A stretch of DNA of 64,000 nucleotides from Silurus meridionalis (GCF_014805685.1 NC_060884.1:13046356-13110355), one strand, 5' to 3'; positions 13,771 to 27,275 are shown, numbered from the stretch's first letter. Made by a program: numbers and translations. Notes: generated by a model from the letters alone, not told the origin.

Positions 13771-14149
13771 ACTTGCACATAGTGTGCTTTTTACAGTAAA
13801 GGGAAAGCAAAAGCATTGTTAGCCAAAACTAAAGGTTCCAAAGGTTGTAGAAATCAAAAACAGAAAGTAACATAGACATAAATTTGTTTGGCAACATGTG
13901 TCATAAACCAAGTCAGTTCTTGAACGCATTTCATGCTGTTATATTGATGCACTTCAAGTGTATGAATCCATAGTTCTGGCAGAGACAGAATGATATCTTT
14001 AGGAATTTTTTTTAATGAGTTGTTGTACTGTGTGTTCAGTCTTTACTAGAAGAGTGCATGAAGAACAAAGTAAAGTGTGTTTAGACATAAAATTGTCCAT
14101 TATAATGAGCTGCTACAATCACTCTTTATATTTCTATATGCCAAAATAT

Positions 14150-14317
14150 TTGATTTGGCACATGTTTTTACGCTGGATGCCCTTCCTAACGCAACCCTCC
14201 CCATTTATCCAGGTTGGGACCGGCACTAAGAGTGGCTGGGGTTCGTTCCCTGACCGGGGATCGAACCCGGGCCGCAGCGATGAGAGCGCTGCATCCTAAC
14301 CACTAGACCACCAGGAA
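14150..14317 (-). mobile_element. tRNA-Glu-headed SINE
   Basis: The minus strand at 14317-14246 is a complete 72-nt tRNA-Glu-like head followed by a SINE body at 14245-14150 ('gggagggttgcgttaggaag', 'ggcatccagcgtaaaaa'). A box 'TGGTCTAGTGG' and B box 'GGTTCGATCC' are intact. The same body without the tRNA head is at 51768-51850, which supports a mobile element rather than a lone tRNA gene. Confidence 0.75.
14246..14317 (-). tRNA. tRNA-Glu(CTC)-like sequence, probably SINE head
   Basis: Folds as a standard cloverleaf. The acceptor stem TTCCTGG pairs with the 3' CAGGGAA side with wobbles, the anticodon stem is CAGCG/CGCTG around loop CTCTCAT (anticodon CTC), and the T arm is CCGGG/CCCGG around TTCGATC. 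Compared with the canonical vertebrate tRNA-Glu the anticodon stem has changed on both sides so that pairing is kept. No CCA is encoded, as expected in eukaryotes. A functional tRNA gene is possible, but the attached SINE body makes a retroposed head more likely. Confidence 0.5.
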
Positions 14318-14344
14318 TCCTTAAACTTTCTTTGTGCTTCTAAA

Positions 14345-15330
14345 ATGTGTATATGCAGTCAGAATTATTCAACCAGTCACTGTTCAGCTGAACGCTGGTT
14401 TATCACACAGCACAGTAGAGACACACATTGTAGACAGCTTTTTGGAGGACAGTACAACAGTGTGTTCCTTTACTTCAGGAGAACCAGAGGGGATCACTCA
14501 TCATTGCAAATCAATAGAGCAACAGTAGAGAGAGTCAAAAGCTCCAGGATTGTTGGTGTGACCCTTCCTGGATTCTCAACACCACTGCCTAGCAGGTAAG
14601 GCTCAGCACCCCTACTTTATACAGGGGGGTTAGACAGCAGCCGGACCAGAATTGGAAACTGCACAGTTACTGGCCAAAAGACATTGCAGTGACTTGTGAG
14701 AACATCCAGGTTTCTCTACTCACCATAGTAATCTAGTAATATAGTAATAATAATATAGTAATATTTGCAAACCCACCTGCATTGTGGATGACCCCTCCCA
14801 CCCATCATATGGACTCTTTCCACTTTCAACCATCTGATAAACGGTTCCAACGGTCCTTCCCCCATCATCACAAAAGTTTCTTCCACGACGCACCCTACTA
14901 CCTCCTAACCACTCATCTGGGCTAGCAAAAGAGCTTACCCAGTATGACACAATTCCTCTGCACACTGCATTTTACAAAGCAGTAATACACGCTTTCTATT
15001 TAGAAGACTTTTTTTTGCTGTTAATTCTGCTTCTACATTTATTGTAGTTACACTGCTGAGCAGTGAACACTCCACTGTTGCAATAACTCACCCTCACAGC
15101 ACTGTTGTCCTATATAGTTACTGTTCTATGCACTGTGTATCTATTCTGCTGTATATTCGCTGTCCTGTGTATTTATTGTTTTGTGCACTTATTATCTCGC
15201 ACACCCCTCTTACACTGCTGTGTGTTTGCACTTTAATCAGTTTTCGGATACTGTATTGCTGCTCACTTGGGAAACTGTCCTGAACATTTTTTTTACCTTT
15301 TTGTTGTAGACACACAAAAGGTGCAGCAGA
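14345..15330 (+). pseudogene. Non-LTR retrotransposon remnant, RT C-terminal region
   Basis: The frame near 14490-14560 reads INRATVERVKSSRIVGVTL, which recalls the 'INGxxVERVxSFKxLGV' segment that follows the catalytic core in fish non-LTR reverse transcriptases. Downstream 'ccaaaagacattgcagtgac' and 'gcattgtggatgacccctcc' match the C-terminal and 3' region of such LINEs in degraded form. The catalytic core is absent. The 3' boundary is approximate. Confidence 0.5.
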
Positions 15331-16790
15331 AATATAAATAAGTCCAAAGCACCTGCCTTTAAGTTCTTTTCAATGACTGGATTGTCTTTCAATGCAGGAA
15401 AATCCATTTCGCCTCACATAAAGAATGACCAATCTGCTACTTCTACTGCTTGACTAGCCTTCGGGAAAACATTAAAAAACACTCAAGGCTAATAGTAGTT
15501 CGAAAACAATTTTCTTAGATTTCATCTGCATTTCTTTTACACCCTAAAGACGAATTTGCATATCTTTCTTCTTATAAACTAACAAAATGCACTTTTTGAA
15601 TAATCAGTAGTAGTTGAGTAATCTTACTGTGTAGTTGCTATCAGTAATGCACATTTAAATGTATAATATAATAAGATGAGTGAAATAAGTGATTTAATGT
15701 TTTTAAAGAATTTAAATATATAAAAATGAAATTTTAGGGTGATCATGATCAAAACCGGTTAGAAACAACTCCTGGTGGTATACAAAAAAATTTAATAAAA
15801 TAAATGATGTTTCATCTAGATTAAATTTGTATCAAAAAGGTAAATAGAACCACAAAAGGAGGCTGAGGTAGAACGATTGATTACTGTTCAAGTCCCAAGA
15901 GTTTCATTCAAAATGCAGTAAATAACAATGGGAGACTAAATTAGTTTGGCAATCCTGATAGTAGACGATTCTTAAATCAGATTGCAATAAATTTGAATAG
16001 AAAATACTGCTGCAGTTTTGCATCATTATTTACATATGATTAAACGGATCTGATTATGAACTCTATTATTAAATGGTCTTCGTGCAATTTTCAAAAACCT
16101 GCACTAATCTAAAGATGGGAAAAATCTCATTAAGCATGTGTTTGATGTAATAATGTATATAATAAAATGCTTTAAAGCAACACGCAGATTTTCCTAACAG
16201 GCGAGATGAATGAGATGCAGTGCCACACCTACAATTACCACCTTCAGTTGTTGACATGGTTAGATGAAAATCAGCATATGGGAGATTATAAAAGGGACAA
16301 TAATGGAAGTGGACCACTAATCCCCTGAACTCAATCATTCCAGACTTAGAAATGTTAACTAAAATTACTGTACAATGACACAAGGTGTTAAATATTCGTA
16401 GTTCCTGAAATTAATAAAGCATACAGGTCAATAGTAGAGCTAGTACCATTTAAACCTTTTTAGTGACGCTGGATCAGCAGATGGCTTGGTGCAATTGAAT
16501 TAAACAAGCCACAGATGTCTAAAGACTGAGCAATTGTCCTAATTGCCATTTATTTTCTCCTGGTGACGCTTATACTTACAAATCACAAGGGTTTTTTTAT
16601 TCCGATTGCTGCACACGAACAGTATCGTGAGCCTCAATGTAATACAGAGCTCTCATTTAATTGGTGTTCATTTGATTGAAGTGCACAATGGTTAAACTGC
16701 TCAGCTCCATGGACACTTGTGTGGTTCATTTGCTACTACAGCTTACATTTTTAATTGTTTGTTATCTTTAAATATAATACTGAAATTTAT
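15331..16790. other. Intergenic, no gene seen
   Basis: AT-rich DNA with no recognised exon, RNA gene or transposon end. Confidence 0.3.
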
Positions 16791-16794
16791 TTAT

Positions 16795-16990
16795 TCATCT
16801 ACAGTAACTGCTTTATCCTAATCAGGAATACAGAATATATAAATACATCCTGGATGGATTGCCAGTCCATTACAGGGCATAATTGACATTTTTTTACACA
16901 CTCCTTCACACCCAGGTTCAATTGATCATAGAAAATCCACTGCTTGTCTTTGGGGTGGTGGAAGAAAAAACTTAATACAATTAAAAGTAA
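16795..16990. repeat. Dispersed teleost repeat remnant
   Basis: Shows 'actgctttatcctaatcagg', 'catcctggatggattgccag', 'tccattacagggcata', 'cacactccttcacaccc' and 'tttggggtggtggaag', the diverged landmark order of the repeat also seen at 5355-5640. Confidence 0.55.
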
Positions 16991-17642
16991 TTGTATTAAG
17001 TTTCTCAAGCTCAAGATGGAAACCATGGAGCTGGGAGGCGGCATCGCTACCTGCTACTCCAATTTGTGGCTTTTGCATTACCAATATTAGACAAGCTCAC
17101 AAATGCAAATGAGAATGACTGATGAGAAGTTTAATGTTAGAGTTTATGTGGTTTATTTTGTAGAATGATGTATTTGTATTAGTATAAGTTAACATTTGGT
17201 ACGTTTTAACCTTTGTACACAGTTCCTGGTGCCATAATGTCTTAATATTGTTATACATCTGTAATCAGGGTCAGCATAGTGGCACAGTTGGTAGAGTTGC
17301 CAGCTCTGATCTTAAGTCCTCCAGCTCGTTAAAACAACAATTGGGGCAAAGTAGTGTCTGAAGGGGTGTTTTAAACATGCTCACTGGAATTCATTTCTTC
17401 TTTTTAGTACGTACAAGATAACAATAGAACCTAATTCGATCAGGAAACACAAGATACGCAAAAGTGTGCACAAAAACAGGCTTACATTAGCCATAACGGT
17501 AAAGCTCACTATTTGTTCTTGATGAGCAGCACATTAATAGGGTTCAGCACACAAGGACATTTTGAAGACTAAAAGGTCTCTTAAGGGCAGTTGAGACTGC
17601 TTTTAACAAAATGAGCCTTTTTTTGTGAGCCTCCACTGGGAT

Positions 17643-17644
<2 letters not shown>

Positions 17645-17688
<44 letters not shown>
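17645..17688. repeat. (CA)n microsatellite
   Basis: About 44 bp of CA dinucleotides. Confidence 0.97.
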
Positions 17689-17689
<1 letters not shown>

Positions 17690-18818
17690 TTGGTCTTTTT
17701 ATACTTGAAAGCGCCATCCAATGACATCATTTTTAACACAATTAATTAATGCAGTTCCTACACCTAAGTCCTATCCTAACCCTACCTTAGATAGCAAAAA
17801 AAAGAAAAAGAAAATATGTTGCTACTTTCCTACCTTCATTTTTTTTCCTTTATTAGGTTGCAGTTTTTGCATAAATAAATAATAAAACGAGCACATTTGG
17901 CTGATAAAAAAAAAAATCTCTGCATTCTTGTTAAGACATTTGGGACCCACTAGTACACTTGCACACGCACGTGCATAATGTTTGTATACAGTTCTAGTCC
18001 CTTAATCCAGTCTTCTCACATAGTTATCATATGCAGTAATACTTATACACTGAAATAGTTATGTTTGCATGACATTATAGTTGCAAGTTTTAAATAAATT
18101 AACGAATAGACTCAGTGGCAAAACTCAAAGGCATCTTGTTTAAAGCCCGTTAATAATTTATAAGCGATATCCCCTTACAGCAGCATGCATCCTGCAACTC
18201 CAGCCGCATTTTTACAAATAAACAAACTAAAAAACATTAAGCACCTTTCTTCATGCACTATAACACACGCACTATTATTCATGCATGCTCTTTTTATCGT
18301 GGAAATACAAGAACAAGCAAAACAGCCAACGCGTTTACAGTGACAGCAAAGCAGTAGTGCTCATGGCCAAGCACTGCAACATTATGAGTAATAAAACTGC
18401 TTCACAACCTACCAGAGACAGAACAGACTCCAAATATTCCGATTAATTCCGATTAATACAAAATACGTTTTTGTCCCTCTTGGCTTTGATAGACAAATCA
18501 GCGGAAAGAGAGGACTACAATGAATGCAGTGCGCTATGGATAGAAGCGCAGGGGCTTATATGGAACAGCCAATCACAATACTGCATCTGTTACATATTCA
18601 TGCACTTCATTAGCATGAACTCCAACATTGAGGTATTCATTGAAAATTCTTGAGCTGGAGGAACTATTTCCTTCCATCAAACTCTAAACAGATGTTCAAG
18701 TTGTACAGGCTCACAGAAAAACTATTCTTTTTTAATTGTATTTAGAGGATAAATATTGGACTTCTGTCAATATCTGTAATACACATATACATCCCTTTCT
18801 GTCTAATTCTTGTATACA

Positions 18819-18820
<2 letters not shown>
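17689..18820. other. Intergenic, no gene seen
   Basis: No recognised exon or repeat. A short SINE-like fragment 'agtggcacagttggtagag' lies just before this stretch near 17280. The segment 18290-18480 is a little less AT-rich and could hold a distant pacsin1 first exon, but nothing specific supports that. Confidence 0.25.

Positions 18821-18866
<46 letters not shown>
18821..18866. repeat. (TA)n microsatellite
   Basis: About 46 bp of TA dinucleotides directly before the truncated LINE copy that starts at 18867. Confidence 0.95.
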
Positions 18867-18867
<1 letters not shown>

Positions 18868-19915
18868 CTTTGAGAATGTTTTTGAGAAGTTTATAGAAGG
18901 TCAGAAGGAGTTGCATTGTGTGTTTTTGGATTTAAACAAAGCATACGACAGAGTGCCGAGAGAGGAATTGTGGTATTGTATGAGGAAGTCAGGTGTGTCA
19001 GAGAAGTATGTGAGGGTGGTGCAGGACATGTATGAGGACAGTGTGACAGCAATGAAGTGTGCAGTAGGAACGACAGACTGGTTTAAGGTGGAGGTTGGAT
19101 TGCATCAAGGATCGGCTCTGAGCCCTTTCCTGTTGTTTGCGGATGATATCGTTATTTGTGGTGAGAGTAGGGAGCAGGTTGAGAAGAGTCTGGTAAGGTG
19201 GAGATATGCGCTGGAGAGAAGGGGAATGAAAGTCAGTAGAAGTAGGACAGAGTACATGTGTGTAAATGAGAGGGAGGGCAGTGGAGTGGTGCAGTTGCAG
19301 GGAGAAGAGGTGATGAAGGTGGAGGAGTTCGGGTACCTGGGTTCAATAGTGCAAAGTAATGGAGAGTGTGTTAGAGAAGTGTAGAAAACAGTGCAGGCAG
19401 GGTGGAGTGGGTGGAGAAGAGTGGCAGGAGTGATTTGTAAAAGAAGGGTTTCTGCAAGAGTGGAAGGGAAAGTTTATATGACTGTGGTGAGACCTGCGAT
19501 GTTGTATGGTTTAGAGACAGTGGCATTGAGTAAAAGACAGGAGCTGGAGCTGGAGGTAGCAGAGCTGAAGATGTTGAGGTTTTCGTTTGAATTGACGAGG
19601 ATGAACAGGATTAGAAACAGGTTTATTAGGGGGACAGCGCATGTAGGACATTTTGGAGACAAGGTGAGGGAGGTGTGATGGTTTGGACATGTGCAGAGGA
19701 GGGACATGGGGTATATTGGTAGGAGAATGCTGAGAATGAAGCCACCAGGAAGGAAGAAAAGAGGAAGGCCAAAGAGTAGGTTTATGAATGTGGTGAAGGA
19801 AGACATGCAAGTGGTTGGGGTGAAAGAGACAGATGTAGAGGACAGAGGGGTATGGAGAAGGATGATCCACTGTGGCAACCCCTAATGGGAGAAGCCGAAA
19901 GAAGAAGAAGAAGGA
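18867..19915 (+). pseudogene. RTE-like LINE, 5'-truncated and internally deleted
   Basis: The frame at 18911-19384 encodes reverse-transcriptase palm segments: LHCVFLDLNKAYDRVPREEL (motif A), GLHQGSALSPFL (motif B) and FADDIVIC (motif C, with the catalytic aspartates). About 25 residues normally between motifs B and C are missing, because the product reads PFLLFADDIV directly. After a stop at 19382-19384 and another at 19676-19678, the thumb and C-terminal parts follow at 19391-19678 and 19691-19885 (HVGHFGDKVREV; GYIGRRML; WRRMIHCGNP). The 3' end 'ggagaagccgaaagaagaag' is the usual tail of this family. The endonuclease domain is absent. The RTE assignment comes from the motif wording; another APE-type clade is possible. 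The copy is dead. Confidence 0.8.
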
Positions 19916-21429
19916 ACTTCCATTTAGAAATCATGGAGGGGTCTGAAATTGTCACCGTAGGTGCATCTCCACTGTGAGAGATATAATCTAAAAAAAAAAT
20001 CCAGAAATCACAATGTATGATTTTTTAACTATTTATTTGTATGATACAGCTGCAAATAAGTATTTGAACACCTGAGAAAGTCAATGTTAATATTGGGTAC
20101 AGTAGCCTTTGTTTGCAATTACAGAGGTCAAATGTTTCCTGTAGTTTTTCACCAGGTTTGCACACACTGCAGGAGGGATTTTGGCCCACTCCTCCACACA
20201 GATCTTCTCTAGATCAGTCAGGTTTCTGGCCTGTCGAAGAGAAACACGGAGTTTGAGCTCCCTACAAAGATTCTCTATTGGGTTTAGGTTTGGAGACTGG
20301 CTAGGCCATGCCAGAACCTTGATATGCTTCTTACAGAGCCACTACTTGGTTATCCTGGCTGTGTGCTTCGGGTCCTTGTCATGTTGAAAGACCCAGCCTT
20401 GACCCATCTTCAATGCTCTAACTGAGGGAAGGAGGTTGTTCCCCAAAATCTCACAATACATGGCCCCGGTCATCCTCTCCTTAATACAGTGCAGTCACCC
20501 TGTCCCATGTGCAGAAAAACACCCCCAAAGCATGATGTTACCACCCATGCTCATCATTCTTCTTCCTCCAAACACGTTTAGTGGAATTATGACCCAAAAG
20601 TTCTATTTTGGTCTCATCTGACCACATGAGTTTCTCCCATGACTCCTCTGGATCATCCAAATGGTCATTGGCAAACTTAAGACGTGCCTGGACATGTGCT
20701 GGTTTAAGCAGGGGAACCCTCCGTGCCATGCATGATTTCAAACCATGACGTCTTAGTGTATTACCAACAGTAACCTTGGAAACGGTGGTCCAAGCTCTTT
20801 TCAGGTCATTGATCAGCACCTCCCGTGTAGTTCTGGGCTGATTTCTCACCTTCCTTAGGATCATTGAGACCCCACGGGGTGAGATCTTGCATGGAGCCCC
20901 AGTCCGAGGGAGATTGACAGTCATGTTTAGCTTCTTCCATTTTCTAATGATTGCTCCAACAGTGGACCTTTTTTCACCAAGCTGCTTGGCAATTTCCCCG
21001 TAGCCCTTTCCAGCCTTGTGGAGGTGTACAATTTTGTCTCTAGTGTCTTTGGACAGCTCTTTGGTCTTGGCCATGTTAGTAGTTGGATTCCTACTGATTG
21101 TATGGGGTGGACAGGTGTCTTTATGCAGCTAACAACCTCAAACAGGTGCATCTAATTTAGGATAATAAATGTAGTGGAGGTGGACATTTTAAAGGCAGAC
21201 TAACAGGTCTTTGAGGGTCAGAATTCTAGCTGATAGACAGGTGTTCAAATACTTATTTGCAGCTGTATCATACAAAAAAATAGTTTAAAAATCATATATC
21301 GTGATTTCTGGATTTCTTTTTTTTAGATTATGTCTCTCACAGTGGACATGCACCTACGATGACAATTTCAGACCCCTCCATGATTTCTAAGTGGGAGAAC
21401 TTGCAAAATAGCAGGGTGTTCAAATACTT

Positions 21430-21441
<12 letters not shown>
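19915..21441 (-). mobile_element. Tc1/mariner element with long inverted repeats, inactive
   Basis: Long terminal inverted repeats of about 160 bp lie at about 19920-20080 and 21240-21405; both carry 'aaatcatggaggggtctgaa' or its complement and 'gatacagctgcaaataagta' or its complement. The right end reaches 'gtgttcaaatacttag' near 21433. The left end begins abruptly within the repeat, so its outermost ~40 bp are missing where it meets the LINE tail. The transposase gene between the repeats is broken. Confidence 0.85.
20100..21074 (-). pseudogene. Tc1-like transposase, frameshifted
   Basis: The ATG is at 21074. The first 178 codons (to 20538) read as a Tc1 transposase N-terminus: helix-turn-helix segment [22 protein letters not shown], a second DNA-binding part with [10 protein letters not shown], and the start of the DDE catalytic domain with [17 protein letters not shown] (first catalytic Asp in WSDETK). 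At RKKNDEHGW the frame ends at a stop where the family continues; a short deletion and frameshift there remove the reading frame. The remainder of the catalytic domain (second Asp and final Asp/Glu) is still visible out of frame down to about 20100. Non-functional. Confidence 0.85.

Positions 21442-21486
<45 letters not shown>
21430..21486. repeat. (GA)n microsatellite
   Basis: About 57 bp of mostly GA dinucleotides abutting the right end of the Tc1 copy. Confidence 0.95.
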
Positions 21487-21488
<2 letters not shown>

Positions 21489-21884
21489 CTTAACCTTATT
21501 TTTTTTGTATTCTATAGTTATACTTTATACTTTTAATGTATTTTGATAGTTTTAATACTTTATACATGTCTTTCTTTGTCTCTTGAAGTTAAGAAGACAA
21601 TAATGCAGTATTTGTGTTGTTACAGAAAATCTTCTACACACAAACTCCTCTGTCCTAAAGACACCCCCTGCTTGCAAATGGTCTCAACATTACAAAGCGC
21701 TGACACCTGGGACCTCTTTCATAAATGTTAAATGTCTCCTTATAATAGGTCTCACTATTTCAGAGATGATACACTCATCAAAAACTTCTTTAGGAACCCT
21801 CTACTAATACTGTGTAGGGCTTAATGATGCTCACATAAAAGCTTTAATTCCTTGTTGAGGCTTCTGAAGAACACTGAATTCATT

Positions 21885-22430
21885 TTCAGGAAACGACTTT
21901 GAGACGACTTCTGCTTTGTGACAAGGTGCTGGAAGCTATGAAATTCCCCACACCATTATACCACCTCCACCAGCCTGGACTGTTAACACAAGGCAAATTG
22001 GTCTCATGGATTCATGCTTTTGGTGCCAAATTCTGGCCTTATCATCCATCTGCCTGTTTTTGGCTGACAGAAGCGTTGTGGTCTTCTGCTGTTGTAGCTG
22101 ACTTGCCATAAGATTTGACAGGATGTGCATCTTAATTAGATGTTTTTCTGTTCACCCTAATTGTTCAAAGTCATTATCTGAGTTACTGTGGCTTTTTTTG
22201 CCAGCTCAAATCAATCTGGCCGGTCACTATAGACCTCTGTGAACTTCTGCTGACTGGATGTGTTTTCTTTATTGCACCATCCTGAATAAATTCTAGTCTG
22301 TCAACATGTCTGGCACCAGGAATCATGCTCCAGTCAAATCTATTTTGCAGTGCACTGCTGATGCATGATTCACTGATTAGATGATTGCATGAATGAGTAA
22401 GCTTACAGGCAAATGTAAGTACCCAAAACA
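21885..22430 (-). pseudogene. Second Tc1-like transposase remnant
   Basis: The minus strand shows QQQKTTTLLSAKNRQ, then ARIWHQKHESMRP and TVQAGGGGIMVWGI, pieces of a Tc1 transposase that differs from the copy at 19915. The segment between the DNA-binding and catalytic parts, including the first catalytic Asp, is deleted. Upstream, 22183-22430 carries 'RFDWSMIPGARHVDRLEF' and 'IVTGQIDLSWQKKPQ', which is probably the 5' part of the same element. No intact ends were located. Confidence 0.65.
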
Positions 22431-22761
22431 TATGTGTATGGTTTTTTTTTTTTTGTTAAATATTTCATATTAGACTTGGATCATGTGGTTCATCAGCCAT
22501 ACAAGTCCATATAAATTAGCTGATAATATTGAATTAATTACACATTAGAATAAGTGCTTAAATATATAACAGAACTGTGATTTGGATTGCAAAAATGAAG
22601 TGGGAAAGTGGTAGTTTAGAGTTTAAAACTCTGATCGTTACTGATTGGAAGCCATTTTGAGTATTGCACTGCTATTTTTACATATTCCATTTTATATTGG
22701 ATTTTGCTACCTATGTGCTTCCATAGTTTTGAAGCAAAAAATGAATAAATTAGGTGCCTTT

Positions 22762-22959
22762 GGAAGTGATAGCTCAGCGGTTAAGGTGCTGGGTTACAGT
22801 CGGTGGTTCAGGCCCCGGTATTGCCCAGCTGCCACTCTTGGGCCCTTGAGCAAGGCTCCAGGGGCACCGTATCATGGCTGACCCCAACTTTCGAGCAGGC
22901 TGGAATATGCAAAAAAAGAATTTCACTGTGCTGTAATGTATACATGACAAATAAAGTCT
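22762..22959 (+). mobile_element. tRNA-headed SINE copy, variant tail
   Basis: The head 'tgatagctcagcggttaagg' has a clear A box, followed by 'gctgccactcttgggccctt' and 'gagcaaggctcc'. The tail 'ttcactgtgctgtaatgtat' with 'gacaaataaagtc' differs from the tail of the copies at 9454 and 59030, so this belongs to a different subfamily. Confidence 0.7.
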
Positions 22960-23095
22960 ATTCTATTTGATCAAGCTTGATGTCGCTCAGTGACGTGGAA
23001 AAAATAACATCCAGGCCGCTAGATGGCGGTGTTTGTTTTGTTTACACCGCCGCCCGTTTCTGATGATAGAACCCCCGGAAGTGCTGTGAAGCGGT

Positions 23096-23129
23096 CCTTT
23101 CCGGCCCCGGTCTCTCAACAAGCGCAAAG
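23096..23129 (+). promoter_or_regulatory. rps10: Probable rps10 non-coding exon 1 with TOP motif
   Basis: The stretch 'cctttccggccccggtctct' starts with a C and a pyrimidine tract, the 5' TOP signature that places ribosomal protein mRNAs under mTOR-linked translational control. It ends at a good donor (AAAG|GTAGGC at 23129/23130) and would splice to the coding exon at 25339. A GC-rich setting with 'ccgccgcccg' just upstream fits a housekeeping promoter. The exact start base is inferred. Confidence 0.65.
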
Positions 23130-24180
23130 GTAGGCCGAGTGTAACGCTAGAAAATCCATCAAAAATCAAACCAATCCTTTAAAATTCAGTGTTTTTTAAT
23201 GGCGAATCTGTAAGAAATATATGTAATGTGTATGTGCTCGGCAGTCTTTTAGTAAATGGAGCTTTGTTTGATTATTGTTGATGGTGGATATGTATCGGTC
23301 AGAGTATGCTAGGAGATAGAAGCTAACATAGTTTTTTCGGTACCGGAAGCGGAATATGGCACTGAATGGTTTGAGTTTACTGATATTTAACTTGAACGTG
23401 GAAATATGAGGGTATGAACGCAGTGCTGAGTTTGTTGGCAGGAGGCAGGAGCCTAATGTTTCACATGATGGCTCGGTAATGTGGCGCTAATGGTGGAGGG
23501 TGCGAGGGAAACGAAAACCAGTAGGAGCTTTATGACTACAGTTCTTCTATTAGAAGCTGTGGATGACAGTAAAGCACCACTCTATCTAAATTTAGTCACA
23601 GTCAGTTTCCAAATGTACAAATGAGAGATGAAAAGTTAATGTACAGGGATATTTTTGCACTAGAGCAGGTCATAGAGGAGGCCTTAAGAAATACTGGGTC
23701 TAAGTAGAGGGTCAACACTTAACATTGAATGAACAAGATGATACAGAATAAAGTGCGGAAATCAAACAGCAAGTAAAAACAGTGCATTCTGCTCTTAGGT
23801 GTATTTGTCTGACCAGGATGTTTAGCATCTATTGTTGGTTAGGCAGGTCATTGTGGCTTGGAGTTATTCTATCCTGGAAAAGTATAGAGTGATGGTGTGC
23901 CTCAGTGAGATGATCCATGTTTGTGCTTTTTTGTTAATCCTTAAAACGGATAAATTACTCACACAGACATGCAGAGCAATAAAGCAACCTACAGGTGAGC
24001 TGAAGCATCGTGTCAGGGATGAAGCGTAGAAACTGCAGCGCCCACAGAGTCAAACTTTGCCAGTTCTAGAGCATTTTAATGTCCATTCGTTCATGTTGGG
24101 AAGTGACGTCTGATCAGTGAATAGTGACAACTATATATCAACTCTGCTTTTATATAAAACCAACACACGGTGATTTGTTT

Positions 24181-24585
24181 TCAAAGACGTTCGCCAGCGT
24201 TGTATTGCACCTTCTTGTTTATTCCTGACCACACATACGGTTCAGATGGAGCATTCAAACCCTCACACACACGCTGTTCCACCGCAACAAGAACATGGCT
24301 ACACACGTCATCTAATCTGAACGCAACTATTTCAACACGCGTGAAATAACTGTGTGCAGTAAGTTCTGGTGGAACGCAGTTTTGTAACGCGTTCGTGGCT
24401 TCTTGCTTTTGTTCTGCCGATCGGGTTCTCACCAGTGCGGCTCGGAGGCTTCGGGAGATCGCTACACTTGTTTTATTGAACATCGGGAAGGGAAACTCGT
24501 ACATTATCCACAACCGATTAAACGGTGCATCATCTCTCTCTACACTCACAACTCCCGCGCACACACTTCGTTCCCGCGATTCCAA
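24181..24585 (-). CDS. Unrecognised open frame antisense in rps10 intron 1
   Basis: An uninterrupted 134-codon frame on the minus strand lies in a CpG-containing segment that is less AT-rich than its surroundings. No family was recognised. The C-terminal half looks protein-like (SYFTRVEIVAFRLDDVC, then VLVAVEQRVCEG), with no signal peptide, membrane segment or repeat. Internal ATGs, such as the one before YEFPFPMFNKTS, could also be the start. Its first ATG lies about 150 bases from a strong RFX X-box (24732-24745), as would be expected for a ciliary gene promoter on this strand. No poly(A) signal was seen close downstream. It could equally be a chance frame, since short overlapping frames also occur on the plus strand here. 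Confidence 0.3.
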   Translation of the reverse strand: MESRERSVCAGVVSVERDDAPFNRLWIMYEFPFPMFNKTSVAISRSLRAALVRTRSAEQKQEATNALQNCVPPELTAHSYFTRVEIVAFRLDDVCSHVLVAVEQRVCEGLNAPSEPYVWSGINKKVQYNAGERL

Positions 24586-24731
24586 ATCACTGTTCTCGCG
24601 GTATGGTCTCCAGATCTTGTTTGAAGTTGCAGTATGTCATTTATAAACTTGCCTTTCGTTTCATTTATGAGCATGGACATAGACTTGACCGGCCATTCTA
24701 GCCCTAAAAACGCGCCCTAATGACCTCCCCG

Positions 24732-24745
24732 GTTACCATAGCAAC
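24732..24745. promoter_or_regulatory. RFX X-box motif
   Basis: 'gttaccatagcaac' fits the near-palindromic X-box consensus GTTNCCATRGNAAC bound by RFX factors, which drive ciliary genes. It sits in rps10 intron 1, 147 bases upstream of the ATG of the antisense open frame. Confidence 0.7.
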
Positions 24746-25311
24746 GACCCAAACAAACGACGGCATTAAAACAAGCCTCAAACACAAGCTAAACATCATT
24801 CGGCGTTGTGTGACCGAACATTAAGTAATTATTGCCATCCAGACTACGAAAAGTCTTCGTATTTAACCAGGTAAAACACGTGTGCATTTAGTACTTCAGG
24901 TAAATGGTTAATTTTCAGAGTGAAAAGTTTTCGCCTTAATGTATGTTTTAATAGCTCCGGTAATTCCACGTTATCATGTTTTTAGCATTAATAAACATTT
25001 TAACTGTTCTGTTTCAGCTAAACTTAAAGTACGTGCTAGTCATTTTGTTTTGACAGCTCTGTGCTTTTAAAAATGACCGGACATGCGCAGTACCCTCGCA
25101 ACGTGTTTGTTATTGTTTACTTTATCAAATGAGAGAAATGGTCTATAAGAGAAATACTTATTACATTGAAGTGCAGATATGATGGATTCACAGCCTGGAA
25201 TTGGCCCAGGGCCTTGAGTTGGATGTGTCTGCACTAGATTCTAGTGATTACTAGACTTGTAAACCTATAAGTAGGTCTGCTCGTGAACAAGTGTTACTCT
25301 GTGGTGCTTAA

Positions 25312-27256
<1,945 letters not shown>

Positions 27257-27275
27257 TTCGCCACATTCTGTGTAT

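Noticed and set aside
19474..19878. Minus-strand frames of 119 and 134 codons
   Set aside because: They are antisense to the plus-strand LINE C-terminal region.
24395..24646. Plus-strand frames of 73 and 83 codons in rps10 intron 1
   Set aside because: They overlap the longer minus-strand frame and lack any promoter or splice support.
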